Shown: in pieces, positions 1-6,683 of the stretch | How the letters are laid out: each line of letters starts with the position of its first letter | How positions within the stretch are numbered: the first letter of the stretch is position 1 | From: Lentisphaerota bacterium | GTDB taxonomy: Bacteria; Verrucomicrobiota; Kiritimatiellia; UBA8416; JAFGTH01 | Length of the DNA stretch: 8,758 nucleotides | Assembly: GCA_016934225.1 (NCBI GenBank) | Contig: JAFGTH010000218.1 | Span: 1-8,758 of the forward strand | Reading direction: 5' to 3' | Notes under the pieces: model-generated | The model's database searches: none | Told to the model about the DNA's origin: nothing | The model's input: the letters and a program-made list of their open reading frames with translations, nothing else | Made by a program: the position numbers and the translations under genes

Positions 1-149
1 AAATGCCTGCCGTTATTTTCTGCACTGGTTTCGCGCCGTCTATCCTGCTCAAAACGCTGATTGCGGAACATACTCGACATGGTTTACTGGCAAAGCCGGT
101 GAATCGAAACATACTCGTTGCCGAGGTGCGGCGACGACTGGAAAGCTAA
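1..149 (+). CDS. C-terminal part of a receiver (REC) domain protein, 5' truncated by the window edge
   Basis: The open frame read from base 3 ends at TAA 147-149 and gives 48 residues. They match the last third of a response-regulator receiver domain. VIFCTGF is the beta-4 strand with the conserved Thr of the phosphorylation pocket. LLAKPV is the beta-5 strand with the invariant Lys followed by the cis-Pro. RNILVAEVRRRLES is the closing alpha-5 helix. The phospho-acceptor Asp and the acidic pair would lie left of the window and cannot be checked. Because the protein ends directly after the receiver domain, it is either a single-domain response regulator or the tail of a hybrid histidine kinase. 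The stop codon shares one base with the panC start (TAATG), so the two genes are probably co-transcribed and translationally coupled. The domain call is firm; the protein type is open. Confidence 0.8.
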   Translation, partial: MPAVIFCTGFAPSILLKTLIAEHTRHGLLAKPVNRNILVAEVRRRLES

Positions 150-991
150 TGAAGGTTGTAAAATATGCCGATGCAATGCAGCTTTTGGCCCAGGAGATAC
201 GCAAGTCCGGCAAGCGCATCGGTTTTGTTCCGACGATGGGTTATTTGCATGACGGACACATGTCTTTAGTGCATATGGCCGAAACTCGCGCCGATATTTG
301 CGTGGTAAGCATATTCGTTAACCCCACACAGTTTGGTCCGGAAGAAGATCTTCAGAGTTATCCTCGCGATTTTGAGCGTGATCTTAACATATGTAAGAAG
401 GCGAATGTTGACATTGTATTCAGCCCTGATGCAGCTCAGATGTATGCTGTTGATCATAGTACGCATGTTGAAGAATGTATGCTTTCGGAAGGATTGTGTG
501 GATTGTCGCGTCCGCGGCATTTCCGAGGTGTTGCTACAGTTGTTGCGAAACTGTTCAATATAATTCAGCCGCATATTGCCATATTTGGCCGTAAAGACGG
601 GCAGCAGGCAGCCGTCATTAAACGAATGGTGCGTGATTTGAATTTTCCCGTTGAGATTGTAGTTGCACCGACCGTACGCGAACCGGACGGATTGGCGATG
701 AGCTCGCGTAACAGCTATCTGTCTGATCAGGAGCGCACAGAGGCGATATCGCTCTATCGTGCGTTGCTTCTTGCCGAGAACATGTACCACAGTGGTGAAA
801 CGAATATATCTGTCGTGCGAAAAGCAATGAATGATCTGCTCGGCAGTTATCTGCTTGTGCGCATCGAGTACATTGAGTTTGTAGACAGCGAGAATTTGCG
901 AGCGGTATCGGAATTGCGAAGTGGCGTTATGGTGGCGATCGCTGCGCGTGTTGGGCGAACTCGCCTTATTGATAACACGGTTATCGCCTGA
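149..991 (+). CDS. panC: Pantothenate synthetase (pantoate--beta-alanine ligase)
   Basis: Cytoplasmic enzyme that joins pantoate and beta-alanine through a pantoyl-adenylate, using ATP, in the last step of pantothenate (vitamin B5, coenzyme A precursor) synthesis. The 280-residue length is normal for the family. Visible motifs, in order: PTMG (28-31), HDGH (34-37, the HIGH-type nucleotide-binding signature), SIFVNPTQF (54-62), the FRGVATVV segment (125-132), FGRKDGQQ (146-153, family GxKDxQQ) and REPDGLAMSSRN (177-188, with the KMSKS-like MSSRN loop). All expected catalytic-site motifs are intact, so it should be active. The start is the ATG of a TAATG overlap with the upstream receiver gene, with a purine-rich GGAAAG just before it. 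The 3' end overlaps the convergent kinase-like gene by 11 bases. panB and panD are not in the window. Confidence 0.97.
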   Translation: MKVVKYADAMQLLAQEIRKSGKRIGFVPTMGYLHDGHMSLVHMAETRADICVVSIFVNPTQFGPEEDLQSYPRDFERDLNICKKANVDIVFSPDAAQMYAVDHSTHVEECMLSEGLCGLSRPRHFRGVATVVAKLFNIIQPHIAIFGRKDGQQAAVIKRMVRDLNFPVEIVVAPTVREPDGLAMSSRNSYLSDQERTEAISLYRALLLAENMYHSGETNISVVRKAMNDLLGSYLLVRIEYIEFVDSENLRAVSELRSGVMVAIAARVGRTRLIDNTVIA

Positions 992-2681
992 TATTGCCAG
1001 CGTTTTGCTGGTGACGAGCAGCTAGTAAAGTTTTGGACTCAATAGCGCGTGATAACAAAGCATCCGGACTGCTGTTTCGCTGGACAAGCACAACATCCTT
1101 GGCAAATTCACGCAATTCTTGCTCTGGATTTTCGCAAAGCACAACAATGCCTGTTGAAGGTTTGAGCTTGAGTATAGCGCGGAGCAAACCGGAAGATTCT
1201 TGCCCAAGTAGTTGCTTGTCCAGAAACATCACATCAAGTTTTTTCATTTCCTCAATACGCGCAAGAGCGGACGCGATATTTTCAACGTAATTGTGTTTAA
1301 TGCCGAGTTCGTTGAGTCGCGCCAGAAATGAAGAAGATGTTCGGTGTTTTGACATTGCAACAAGAAATTGCCAATTACCGATGTAAGCAAGAAGCTCTTG
1401 AGGCATGGAAATGCCTTCATGTTCAAATATGATATTTTTAGCCGGTGGCAGCTTTACTCTATAAACTGGAATTCCGTTTCGTGTGACGAGAATATCCAAT
1501 TTGCCACCTGCCTCTTCCAGTACTGAGCTTATGACCGACTGAATAACTCCTGAGTCTTTTGAGGCGGCAGTCGTGTCAGTAACTCCGGCAAGAGCGTCAT
1601 TGTCGTCAGCGGAGATCAGAAGAACGCCCGCATAATCTGTGTCTACATTGAGCGATGGAATATCATTGGACGGCAAAGCCAAGGTCAATGTCAAGGTGCC
1701 GGTTTTGTCGCATGCATCAGCCACAAGATGTCCCAAGTTGAGCGTCAATTGCTCAATTTGTGTTCCTGGAAGAGAAACCGGTGGTATTTCATTACTTAAG
1801 TTGGTGTGAACAATCCATCCGAGCGGAAGGCTGTCGCGTAGAAAGTTGGCTGCATTTTCAATATGCTCACTGATAATATTAGAGTGCGTTGAAGCTTCGG
1901 CAGGGCGGACAAGGTCAAGAATGTTTTCTGCGAGGGCTGCACCTTGTTTGACGCAGCGCGTAATTGATGAGATGGAATTGGAGGATTCCATGGATTCCGG
2001 TTGCGTATGGGACAGAATGGCCACATGTCCTGAAATAATTGTCAGGAGGTTGCTGAAATCGTTGGCCACGGCGCGCGCCAGTTGTGCAATGAGTTCCAAT
2101 CGGGCAATTTGCCTTGCGCGTGACCGTTGCGCGTTAAGCGAAGTGACATCGCACATAAGTATCAAAATCAAATCTTCCGATGGTTGAGAACGCAGTCTGA
2201 TTATTGTTGCATCATTAGGCCTTTTCAGGTCGTACTCGATTTCATTAGGTGTTTTCCTGTCCAGAAGCAAGGCAAGGTTCTCTGGCTTTAACGCAGGGAA
2301 AAGCGACGTCATGCGCTCATTTCCAACAATTTCGACTCCCAGCATTTTCGATGCGGCAGGATTGGAACCAGTGATTCGACCTCTATGATCAATGGCGAGA
2401 ATTCCATCGCTGATGTAATGCATTGTATCTACAAGTCGTCCGATGCGACGACGGCTTTCAGCAGCCGCTGAAAACTGGATTGCCCATAATCCAAAAGCTC
2501 CGGCTATGAACATAAAACCGAGCGTTATAGACCAAACAATTACAGTAATGATCCGGAATTGTTTGTTTGGGAGCAATTGTTCAAGATAAGATATTGTCTC
2601 CCAAACTGCGATAGTTGCAATTGCAAAAAGAATGACAAGGAGCACAGCGTAGCCGGTTGCTTCTTTGGAAAAGAGTTTCAT
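981..2681 (-). CDS. Membrane-anchored PAS/hybrid histidine kinase-like protein, apparently catalytically dead
   Basis: A 566-residue protein with the layout of a hybrid sensor kinase: two membrane helices (about 12-33 and 43-68) separated by only about 10 residues, a PAS domain (about 78-182), a HisKA-like dimerisation helix pair (about 190-258), a HATPase-like region (about 300-412) and a C-terminal receiver-like domain (about 436-550). Key residues are missing. The usual H of (A/G)HDFNNLL is Asn207 (ANDFSNLL, codon 2061-2063). The magnesium-binding N-box Asn aligns with Leu319. The DxGxG box reads DDNDA (359-363), with both glycines lost. In the receiver part Asp488 remains, but the acidic pair is Met443/Ser444, the Thr is Cys516 and the Lys-Pro is Gln534/Arg535. 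The frame is long, unbroken and well spaced from an AAGGG site (2689-2693), so I call it an intact pseudokinase rather than a decayed gene. A non-phosphorylating signalling or scaffold role is inference. Confidence 0.85.
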   Translation of the reverse strand: MKLFSKEATGYAVLLVILFAIATIAVWETISYLEQLLPNKQFRIITVIVWSITLGFMFIAGAFGLWAIQFSAAAESRRRIGRLVDTMHYISDGILAIDHRGRITGSNPAASKMLGVEIVGNERMTSLFPALKPENLALLLDRKTPNEIEYDLKRPNDATIIRLRSQPSEDLILILMCDVTSLNAQRSRARQIARLELIAQLARAVANDFSNLLTIISGHVAILSHTQPESMESSNSISSITRCVKQGAALAENILDLVRPAEASTHSNIISEHIENAANFLRDSLPLGWIVHTNLSNEIPPVSLPGTQIEQLTLNLGHLVADACDKTGTLTLTLALPSNDIPSLNVDTDYAGVLLISADDNDALAGVTDTTAASKDSGVIQSVISSVLEEAGGKLDILVTRNGIPVYRVKLPPAKNIIFEHEGISMPQELLAYIGNWQFLVAMSKHRTSSSFLARLNELGIKHNYVENIASALARIEEMKKLDVMFLDKQLLGQESSGLLRAILKLKPSTGIVVLCENPEQELREFAKDVVLVQRNSSPDALLSRAIESKTLLAARHQQNAGNIRR

Positions 2682-2704
2682 TTTGGCGCCCTTATTAAAG
2701 ACTG

Positions 2705-2733
2705 AATCTACAGGAAACAGCGCTGCAGGTCAA
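2705..2733 (-). promoter_or_regulatory. Candidate sigma-70-type promoter for the kinase-like gene
   Basis: On the minus strand, TTGACC (2728-2733) and TAGATT (2705-2710) are separated by exactly 17 bases, matching 5 of 6 and 4 of 6 consensus positions. Transcription would start near 2698, giving a leader of about 17 bases that still contains the AAGGG ribosome-binding site. An 8-bp perfect palindrome, CAGCGCTG (2718-2725), lies inside the spacer and could be an operator half or chance. This is a sequence-only prediction. Confidence 0.4.
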
Positions 2734-2758
2734 TGAGGGATGTCTTCTGGACATGGAT

Positions 2759-2785
2759 GGCAAAACGCCGCTGTAGCGTTTTGCC
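2759..2785. other. Perfect 10-bp inverted repeat (hairpin), no U-tract
   Basis: GGCAAAACGC (2759-2768) is the exact inverse complement of GCGTTTTGCC (2776-2785), with a 7-base loop. Neither side is followed by a T-run, so it does not look like an intrinsic terminator. It lies between the operon terminator and the candidate promoter of the kinase-like gene, upstream of its -35 box. It could be a protein-binding site, an RNA processing element or a remnant. Confidence 0.6.
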
Positions 2786-2957
2786 GGAGACAGAAATATC
2801 AAAAAGAGATTCTTCTCCAGGAGCGGCAGGAAGGCATCACAGGAAAATCTGCGATAATGTGATGGGGGTTAAGAAAAATAGAGTTAGTGAATTTGTTATT
2901 TTAGGCGGGTTGGTTTGTTGATCGGTATTGCTGGTCGGCGGGATGAAAGAATAGAAA

Positions 2958-2994
2958 AAGCCAGGAAAGGCCGCGAAGCGGCCTTTCCTGGCTT
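2958..2994 (-). terminator. Strong rho-independent terminator of the pilus/secretin operon
   Basis: AAGCCAGGAAAGGCCGC (2958-2974) pairs perfectly over 17 bp with 2978-2994 around a 3-base loop (TTC on the minus strand). Read on the minus strand, the GC-rich stem runs into a T-rich tract (CTTTTTCTATTCTTTC). It starts only 18 bases after the secretin stop codon, so it ends the operon cleanly and separates it from the kinase-like gene. On the plus strand no T-run follows, so termination should be one-directional. Confidence 0.95.
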
Positions 2995-3012
2995 CGGACG
3001 ACAAAATACACT

Positions 3013-4797
3013 CTAATTGCGTCTCTTGAGAAGTCGCGCGCGTCGAGCTTCCGCACGTTTCACTATTTCTTCGTCTGTTTCTTTACGGGTGTCTTCGATG
3101 TCATTTTCGCGAGCGTAATCACGTAGACGTTGTTTGATTAAGTGTTGACGCGTGAGCGTTGTATTCTCCGGCAGACCTTTGTCAGGTTCAATCTCGCTGG
3201 GAATCGCAAGTCCAACGGTTACGAATATGATGGTTTCCTGTTGCACTTGTTCCTTGTGCGTGTGGGAGAAGAGATACTTCCCAATAATAGGTATGCTGCC
3301 CAACAGAGGGATTTTGCTGGTCTCATCACGTTCCTGTGTCTCTGTCAGTCCGCCGATGGCAACGGTTTTTCCGCTTTCGATACAGAAGACAGTGTTGATT
3401 TTTTTCTCGGCCACTATCGGATATGTTTGTCCGTTCGGAGCTACATCGTCGCCTACGAATCGGCGAAGCGTCGGCACTATCTTGACAGTTATGTTGCTTG
3501 CGGTATTCACCGTTGGAGTAACAGTCAAATCAACGCCCAAATTGACAGGATCGCCCGGATTGTAGGTGGTGAACGGCGCGCTGTTATCGGTGGCTGGAGT
3601 TACAGTCGAGATGAACGGTCTTCTAACCTGGCCGATCTGGATAACTGCCGGTTCTTCATTGGCGACGATAATCTTGGGGTTGGAAACAACGCTAACGCCG
3701 TTCATTTGCTTCAAAGCGCTGAGAACCATTTGGAAGTCATCAGCGCCCAGCACTGCGGTTCTGACGTCACTGACCGTTTTGTTAAAATAGTCGTATGTAT
3801 TGTAGCCTTTGTCGTCCACCGAGGTGGAATATGCCAAGCCGGAAGATATTGAATCACTGATTAAACGAGTAGGCGTGATAGCGGTCTCGGTGATATAATT
3901 GCCTGAATCCGGCGGAGCTTCAACATAGCGAGTTGTACTCTCCTCATACTGTTGATTGTTGATATCGTAGCGTTCATTGGCATTGTCGGTATGCGTTCTT
4001 GTTTCGTACTGTTCTACTTGCATTGAGTTAGCGCGGTCCCATGACTTTGTCTCGTTGATTGTTCGAGTCAGGTTCCCGGCGCTCAGTTTATAACCCTGAA
4101 GCACCTGCCAATTGATACCAAGATCTTCTATGGCATTGTCGTCGAGTTCCATGAATTTGGCCTCGATAAAGACCTGTGTTCGCATTACATCCACAATTTC
4201 GATAACCTGTTTAACTTCGCTGAGATTCGATGCCGTGCTGCGTACAATCAAGGCATTTCGAGATGCAAAGGTTGATACATTTGCGCCGGGAACGAGCATT
4301 CGTTCAATAACCGTTGTAAGATCGCCGACGGTAGCGTACTTGAGGAAGAATGTTTCCACTTTAAGGGGTTCGGCTTCACCTTCGGGTTTCTGGATAATAC
4401 TAAAAACGCCGGACCCTGGCGATTTTTCCAACAGCGCCAGGCCGTGCATATCCAGAATTGAGATCATCGCCGGCTGCCATTCGACGTCGTTGAGGTTGAC
4501 CGTTACACGTCCGGTCAGATTTGACGGTGTGGCAATAATGTTGGCACCGGACAGTTTTGTGAACATTCTGACCACATCAACCATCTCGACATCGTCCAGT
4601 GCTATACTGATGAGGTTTTCTCCGGTGCCCTGTTCCGGGGCATGTGCGCCTGTGACTTCGCCGTTATCCGTGGCCAATTCAGTGAATTCTTCCCCGCCAA
4701 TTGCGGGTTCCGCCGGTTGTTGTGCATGTGTACTGATTGCACAGAGCGTAATCATGACAAGGAACGCGGTATTCGCGATTGTTGTTCTTGTGTTCAT
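3013..4797 (-). CDS. Secretin of a type IV pilus / type II secretion-like system (PilQ/GspD family)
   Basis: Outer-membrane pore through which a pilus or substrate passes. The 594-residue protein starts with a Sec signal peptide (about 1-25, cleavage near THA/QQ). It then has an STN/N0 domain (about 63-136), one N1-type ring domain (about 147-205, FFLKYATVGDLTTVIERML), a FIEAKFMEL segment leading into the secretin core, a polar Thr/Asn/Tyr/Glu-rich stretch (about 237-340), the secretin barrel (about 345-530) and a charged tail (about 545-594). Diagnostic motifs are GKTVAIGGL (about 476-484) and IPLLGSIPIIGKYLF (about 496-510), the family's (V/I)PxLGxIPxxGxLF signature. I chose ATG 4795-4797, which has GGAG (4807-4810) 9 bases upstream, over an in-frame GTG 15 bases upstream that lacks a site. 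It is the last gene of the operon. It resembles PVC-type secretins such as Amuc_1098 more than classical PilQ (no AMIN domains). PilQ versus GspD cannot be settled here. Confidence 0.93.
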   Translation of the reverse strand: MNTRTTIANTAFLVMITLCAISTHAQQPAEPAIGGEEFTELATDNGEVTGAHAPEQGTGENLISIALDDVEMVDVVRMFTKLSGANIIATPSNLTGRVTVNLNDVEWQPAMISILDMHGLALLEKSPGSGVFSIIQKPEGEAEPLKVETFFLKYATVGDLTTVIERMLVPGANVSTFASRNALIVRSTASNLSEVKQVIEIVDVMRTQVFIEAKFMELDDNAIEDLGINWQVLQGYKLSAGNLTRTINETKSWDRANSMQVEQYETRTHTDNANERYDINNQQYEESTTRYVEAPPDSGNYITETAITPTRLISDSISSGLAYSTSVDDKGYNTYDYFNKTVSDVRTAVLGADDFQMVLSALKQMNGVSVVSNPKIIVANEEPAVIQIGQVRRPFISTVTPATDNSAPFTTYNPGDPVNLGVDLTVTPTVNTASNITVKIVPTLRRFVGDDVAPNGQTYPIVAEKKINTVFCIESGKTVAIGGLTETQERDETSKIPLLGSIPIIGKYLFSHTHKEQVQQETIIFVTVGLAIPSEIEPDKGLPENTTLTRQHLIKQRLRDYARENDIEDTRKETDEEIVKRAEARRARLLKRRN

Positions 4798-4860
4798 TAG
4801 TATTTTCTCCACTCGGCTTGTTTGTCCGTTCTCATATTCATGTGATAATTGTTGTGTGGT

Positions 4861-5577
4861 TTATTCCGTAATAATAGAGATAATCATTTCTGCAGTGACA
4901 ATTTTTCCGTCGGCATCAGTTAAAGAGACAAGACAGGATCCGTAAGCGCCGCTTGTGGAATATGTGAATACAGCAGAGCTGTTATCTATGGCGGCAACGG
5001 TGCCGATCGAGTCAGCCGAGCTCATCCATGTTCCATAAGGCTGAGCGCCGCCGGTAGCACGCAAATTCACTGTTACGCCCGCTGGTACCACTGCGCCCAA
5101 GTCATTGGTTGGAACCAAAATGGTGTCAGTGCTTGGTGTGATCGTGAATGTGGGCGGTACACCGACGATATCGGCTATTGCGGCATTATGGTTCTGGTCA
5201 TACGCTACGACAGTGTTGTCGGCTACTATGGTCGTCTTGTACACGGCCGAATAGATTCCGGCGGGGGATGGCGTTTGTGTGCCGGTTGCAGAAGTAATAG
5301 TGCCGCGAGCGGAATTGACGACGGTCCATTGGTAGGGAGGAGTACCTCCAGAACAATAGAAAGTCACCTGTTTCCCTACGAACGTTACCTGAGCGCTCTC
5401 CGGATCCATGACCAGTGATTGATCCGCATTTTCACGAGGATCTGATATGTACGGATGTTCATCGAAGAACTTGTCCAAATCGGTTCGGGATTTGTCTTCT
5501 TCGCATCCGGTTATTATGGCCGTTCCTGTGATAATGACCACAACGGCTAATTTTGTCATTTTCTTCAGTGTATTCAT
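4861..5577 (-). CDS. Lipoprotein with two tandem Ig-like domains, encoded in the pilus operon
   Basis: A 238-residue protein with a lipoprotein signal peptide: KK-rich n-region, hydrophobic stretch 10-22 and lipobox I-T-G-C with the lipidated Cys25, followed by E-E-D. A polar linker (26-58) precedes two beta-rich repeats of about 99-residue period: VTFYCSGGTPPY (71-82) matches VNLRATGGAQPY (170-181), and each repeat ends in a D-x-(N/D)-like turn plus strand, typical of bacterial Ig-like folds. I do not recognise a named family. It begins 30 bases after the pilP-like stop and precedes the secretin by 63 bases, so a role as secretin partner, pilotin-like protein or lipid anchor for the periplasmic bridge is likely but inferred. 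ATG 5575-5577 is preferred over an upstream TTG because GGAGGAGG (5580-5587) is ideally placed for it and lies inside the longer reading. Asp is not at position +2 after Cys, so by the E. coli rule it could reach the outer membrane. Confidence 0.85.
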   Translation of the reverse strand: MNTLKKMTKLAVVVIITGTAIITGCEEDKSRTDLDKFFDEHPYISDPRENADQSLVMDPESAQVTFVGKQVTFYCSGGTPPYQWTVVNSARGTITSATGTQTPSPAGIYSAVYKTTIVADNTVVAYDQNHNAAIADIVGVPPTFTITPSTDTILVPTNDLGAVVPAGVTVNLRATGGAQPYGTWMSSADSIGTVAAIDNSSAVFTYSTSGAYGSCLVSLTDADGKIVTAEMIISIITE

Positions 5578-5579
5578 TG

Positions 5580-5587
5580 CCTCCTCC
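5580..5587 (-). promoter_or_regulatory. Strong ribosome-binding site of the Ig-like lipoprotein
   Basis: GGAGGAGG on the minus strand, with GGAGG (5583-5587) 5 bases before ATG 5575-5577. It decides the start codon and is the strongest ribosome-binding site in the window, suggesting this lipoprotein is made in higher amounts than the coupled genes before it. Confidence 0.8.
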
Positions 5588-5607
5588 AATCTGCCGCGGT
5601 CCGGTGT

Positions 5608-6015
5608 TTATTTAGCCGGCACGGCGGTGAGTTTTTTACTGCGAAAACCTTTGTCAGTGATATCCGTTATTTGCCATGTGTAAATTATGCCGTTTTTCTT
5701 TATCTGCACAACTTGTCCGGCCTCAACCAGCCCGACGGAATCTATAATCGCCAAATAACCGCCTCGCGGTGTTGTTGTTATGCCTTTCAATTTTAAAGAA
5801 GGCCACTGGGCTTCAGATGTTGTAGTATTAGTATTTTGTTCTTCTGGAGAAAAAGGAATATATCCGACAGGCCAGAAAGGATCACGCAATTTTTTTTCCG
5901 GCGAAGATTTGTTATTAATGTCCGGTCTGGGCGCTGCTTCGGTGCCCTGAAGATTTCCTGATGCCAACACAAGAAACAGCGCAAATAAACAGAAAATGGT
6001 GTGGCAGTGTTTCAT
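5608..6015 (-). CDS. pilP: PilP-like periplasmic bridge protein
   Basis: A 135-residue secreted protein with an N-terminal signal peptide (hydrophobic core about 7-19, likely signal-peptidase I cleavage near 20-28). The hallmark RDPFWP (44-49) is the PilP-type RDPFxP motif. It is followed by a linker and a small beta-rich domain (about 72-132) with LKLKGI, GYLAIID, GLVEAGQVV and TWQITDI strands, as expected of the PilP/GspC homology region that contacts the secretin. Unlike classical PilP it has no lipobox: its only cysteines are at 4 and 9, at the start of the signal peptide. It is also shorter than typical PilP. ATG overlaps the pilO stop (ATGA, 6012-6015), with GGAGT (6022-6026) 6 bases upstream. 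The family call rests on the motif, fold pattern and gene order; the symbol is by analogy. Confidence 0.8.
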   Translation of the reverse strand: MKHCHTIFCLFALFLVLASGNLQGTEAAPRPDINNKSSPEKKLRDPFWPVGYIPFSPEEQNTNTTTSEAQWPSLKLKGITTTPRGGYLAIIDSVGLVEAGQVVQIKKNGIIYTWQITDITDKGFRSKKLTAVPAK

Positions 6016-6683
6016 TTTGCGACTCCGGATTCGCTCGTATAATCTTGCAGTTGTTGCCGTAATTTATTGGGCAGCTCTTCATTCTCAAGAATCAGCCATT
6101 CTATTTGCAGAGCCACACTATGTTCTTCTATCTGATCTTTAAGATCGCTGATAGAGATGTTTTTCACGCAAACATATGGGTTTTCGTCTTCAATCGCCCT
6201 GATAAAGCGCATAGCATTATGGTAACTGCATTGCATTGTCAGCGCCAAAGTAAATGTTGCAAAGGCGTTCGATTCTCTAATTTGCGTTAATTTCAGCGCT
6301 TTATGTGTGCCGAGGGCGCGAGTTTGGTGTTTGGACTTCTCAATATTGATTTTTGCTTTAACCAAATTGCGCTCTATAACCTCTTCGGCGCTGAGTTGAT
6401 AATTGCCGCCAAGCCTGGGCGTAAGCACATATGTATCAATCATGTGAAGTATTTTGCGGATGGTCTCAGCATTAAGATCCTTGTCTCTGGTAATGCCTTG
6501 TATTGTTCTGCTCGCCTTTTCTATTTCTCCGCTGAGTTCGGCTATTTTTGCCAGCTTGGCTTTCTTGCTTTTACTTAATGGAATGGCGACAAAATAGACA
6601 ACGGCATAAATGGCAACCAATGCCACGATCCCTGCAAGGATCAATATTTGTGTTCTTTCTTTTTTGCCTTCAGGCAGTTTCAT
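6012..6683 (-). CDS. pilO: PilO-like inner-membrane assembly protein
   Basis: A 223-residue bitopic protein: short basic cytoplasmic tail (1-10), one membrane helix (about 11-34), a lysine-rich coiled coil (about 36-66) and a periplasmic alpha/beta domain (about 135-200) with the ferredoxin-like strand-helix-strand pattern FATFTLALTM, NAMRFIRAIEDENPYVCVKNISI and HSVALQIEWLIL. This is the PilO architecture. It should pair with PilN through the coiled coil and hold the PilP-like protein. The region 67-134, with a conserved-looking TPRLGG turn, is longer than the minimal fold and could be a lineage-specific extension. ATG overlaps the pilN stop as ATGA (6680-6683), with AGGGA (6691-6695) 7 bases upstream. 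Amuc_1100 of Akkermansia is a known structural relative of this family; equivalence here is inferred from locus content. Confidence 0.85.
   Translation of the reverse strand: MKLPEGKKERTQILILAGIVALVAIYAVVYFVAIPLSKSKKAKLAKIAELSGEIEKASRTIQGITRDKDLNAETIRKILHMIDTYVLTPRLGGNYQLSAEEVIERNLVKAKINIEKSKHQTRALGTHKALKLTQIRESNAFATFTLALTMQCSYHNAMRFIRAIEDENPYVCVKNISISDLKDQIEEHSVALQIEWLILENEELPNKLRQQLQDYTSESGVAK

Larger units (their letters stand above)
2682..2957. other. Non-coding gap between the pilus operon and the kinase-like gene
   Basis: These 276 bases hold the candidate promoter and the hairpin described separately. A 62-codon plus-strand open frame (2733-2921) has no recognisable domain, no convincing ribosome-binding site and runs through the hairpin, so I do not call it a gene. 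Nothing else is recognisable. Confidence 0.6.

Noticed and set aside
997..1011. CCAGC/GCTGG hairpin as a bidirectional terminator for panC and the kinase-like gene
   Set aside because: Only 5 bp plus wobble pairs, inside coding sequence and without a T-run.
2733..2921. Plus-strand open frame of 62 codons in the gap after the pil terminator
   Set aside because: No domain, poor initiation context and it runs across a hairpin; fits chance.
3142..3852. Plus-strand open frame of 236 codons opposite the secretin barrel region
   Set aside because: Shadow of the conserved secretin coding sequence; no motif or credible start.
4112..4945. Long plus-strand open frame (277 codons) opposite the secretin start and lipoprotein end
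   Set aside because: Antisense to clearly homologous genes, no recognisable domain, Ser/Thr-rich low-information composition and no ribosome-binding site.
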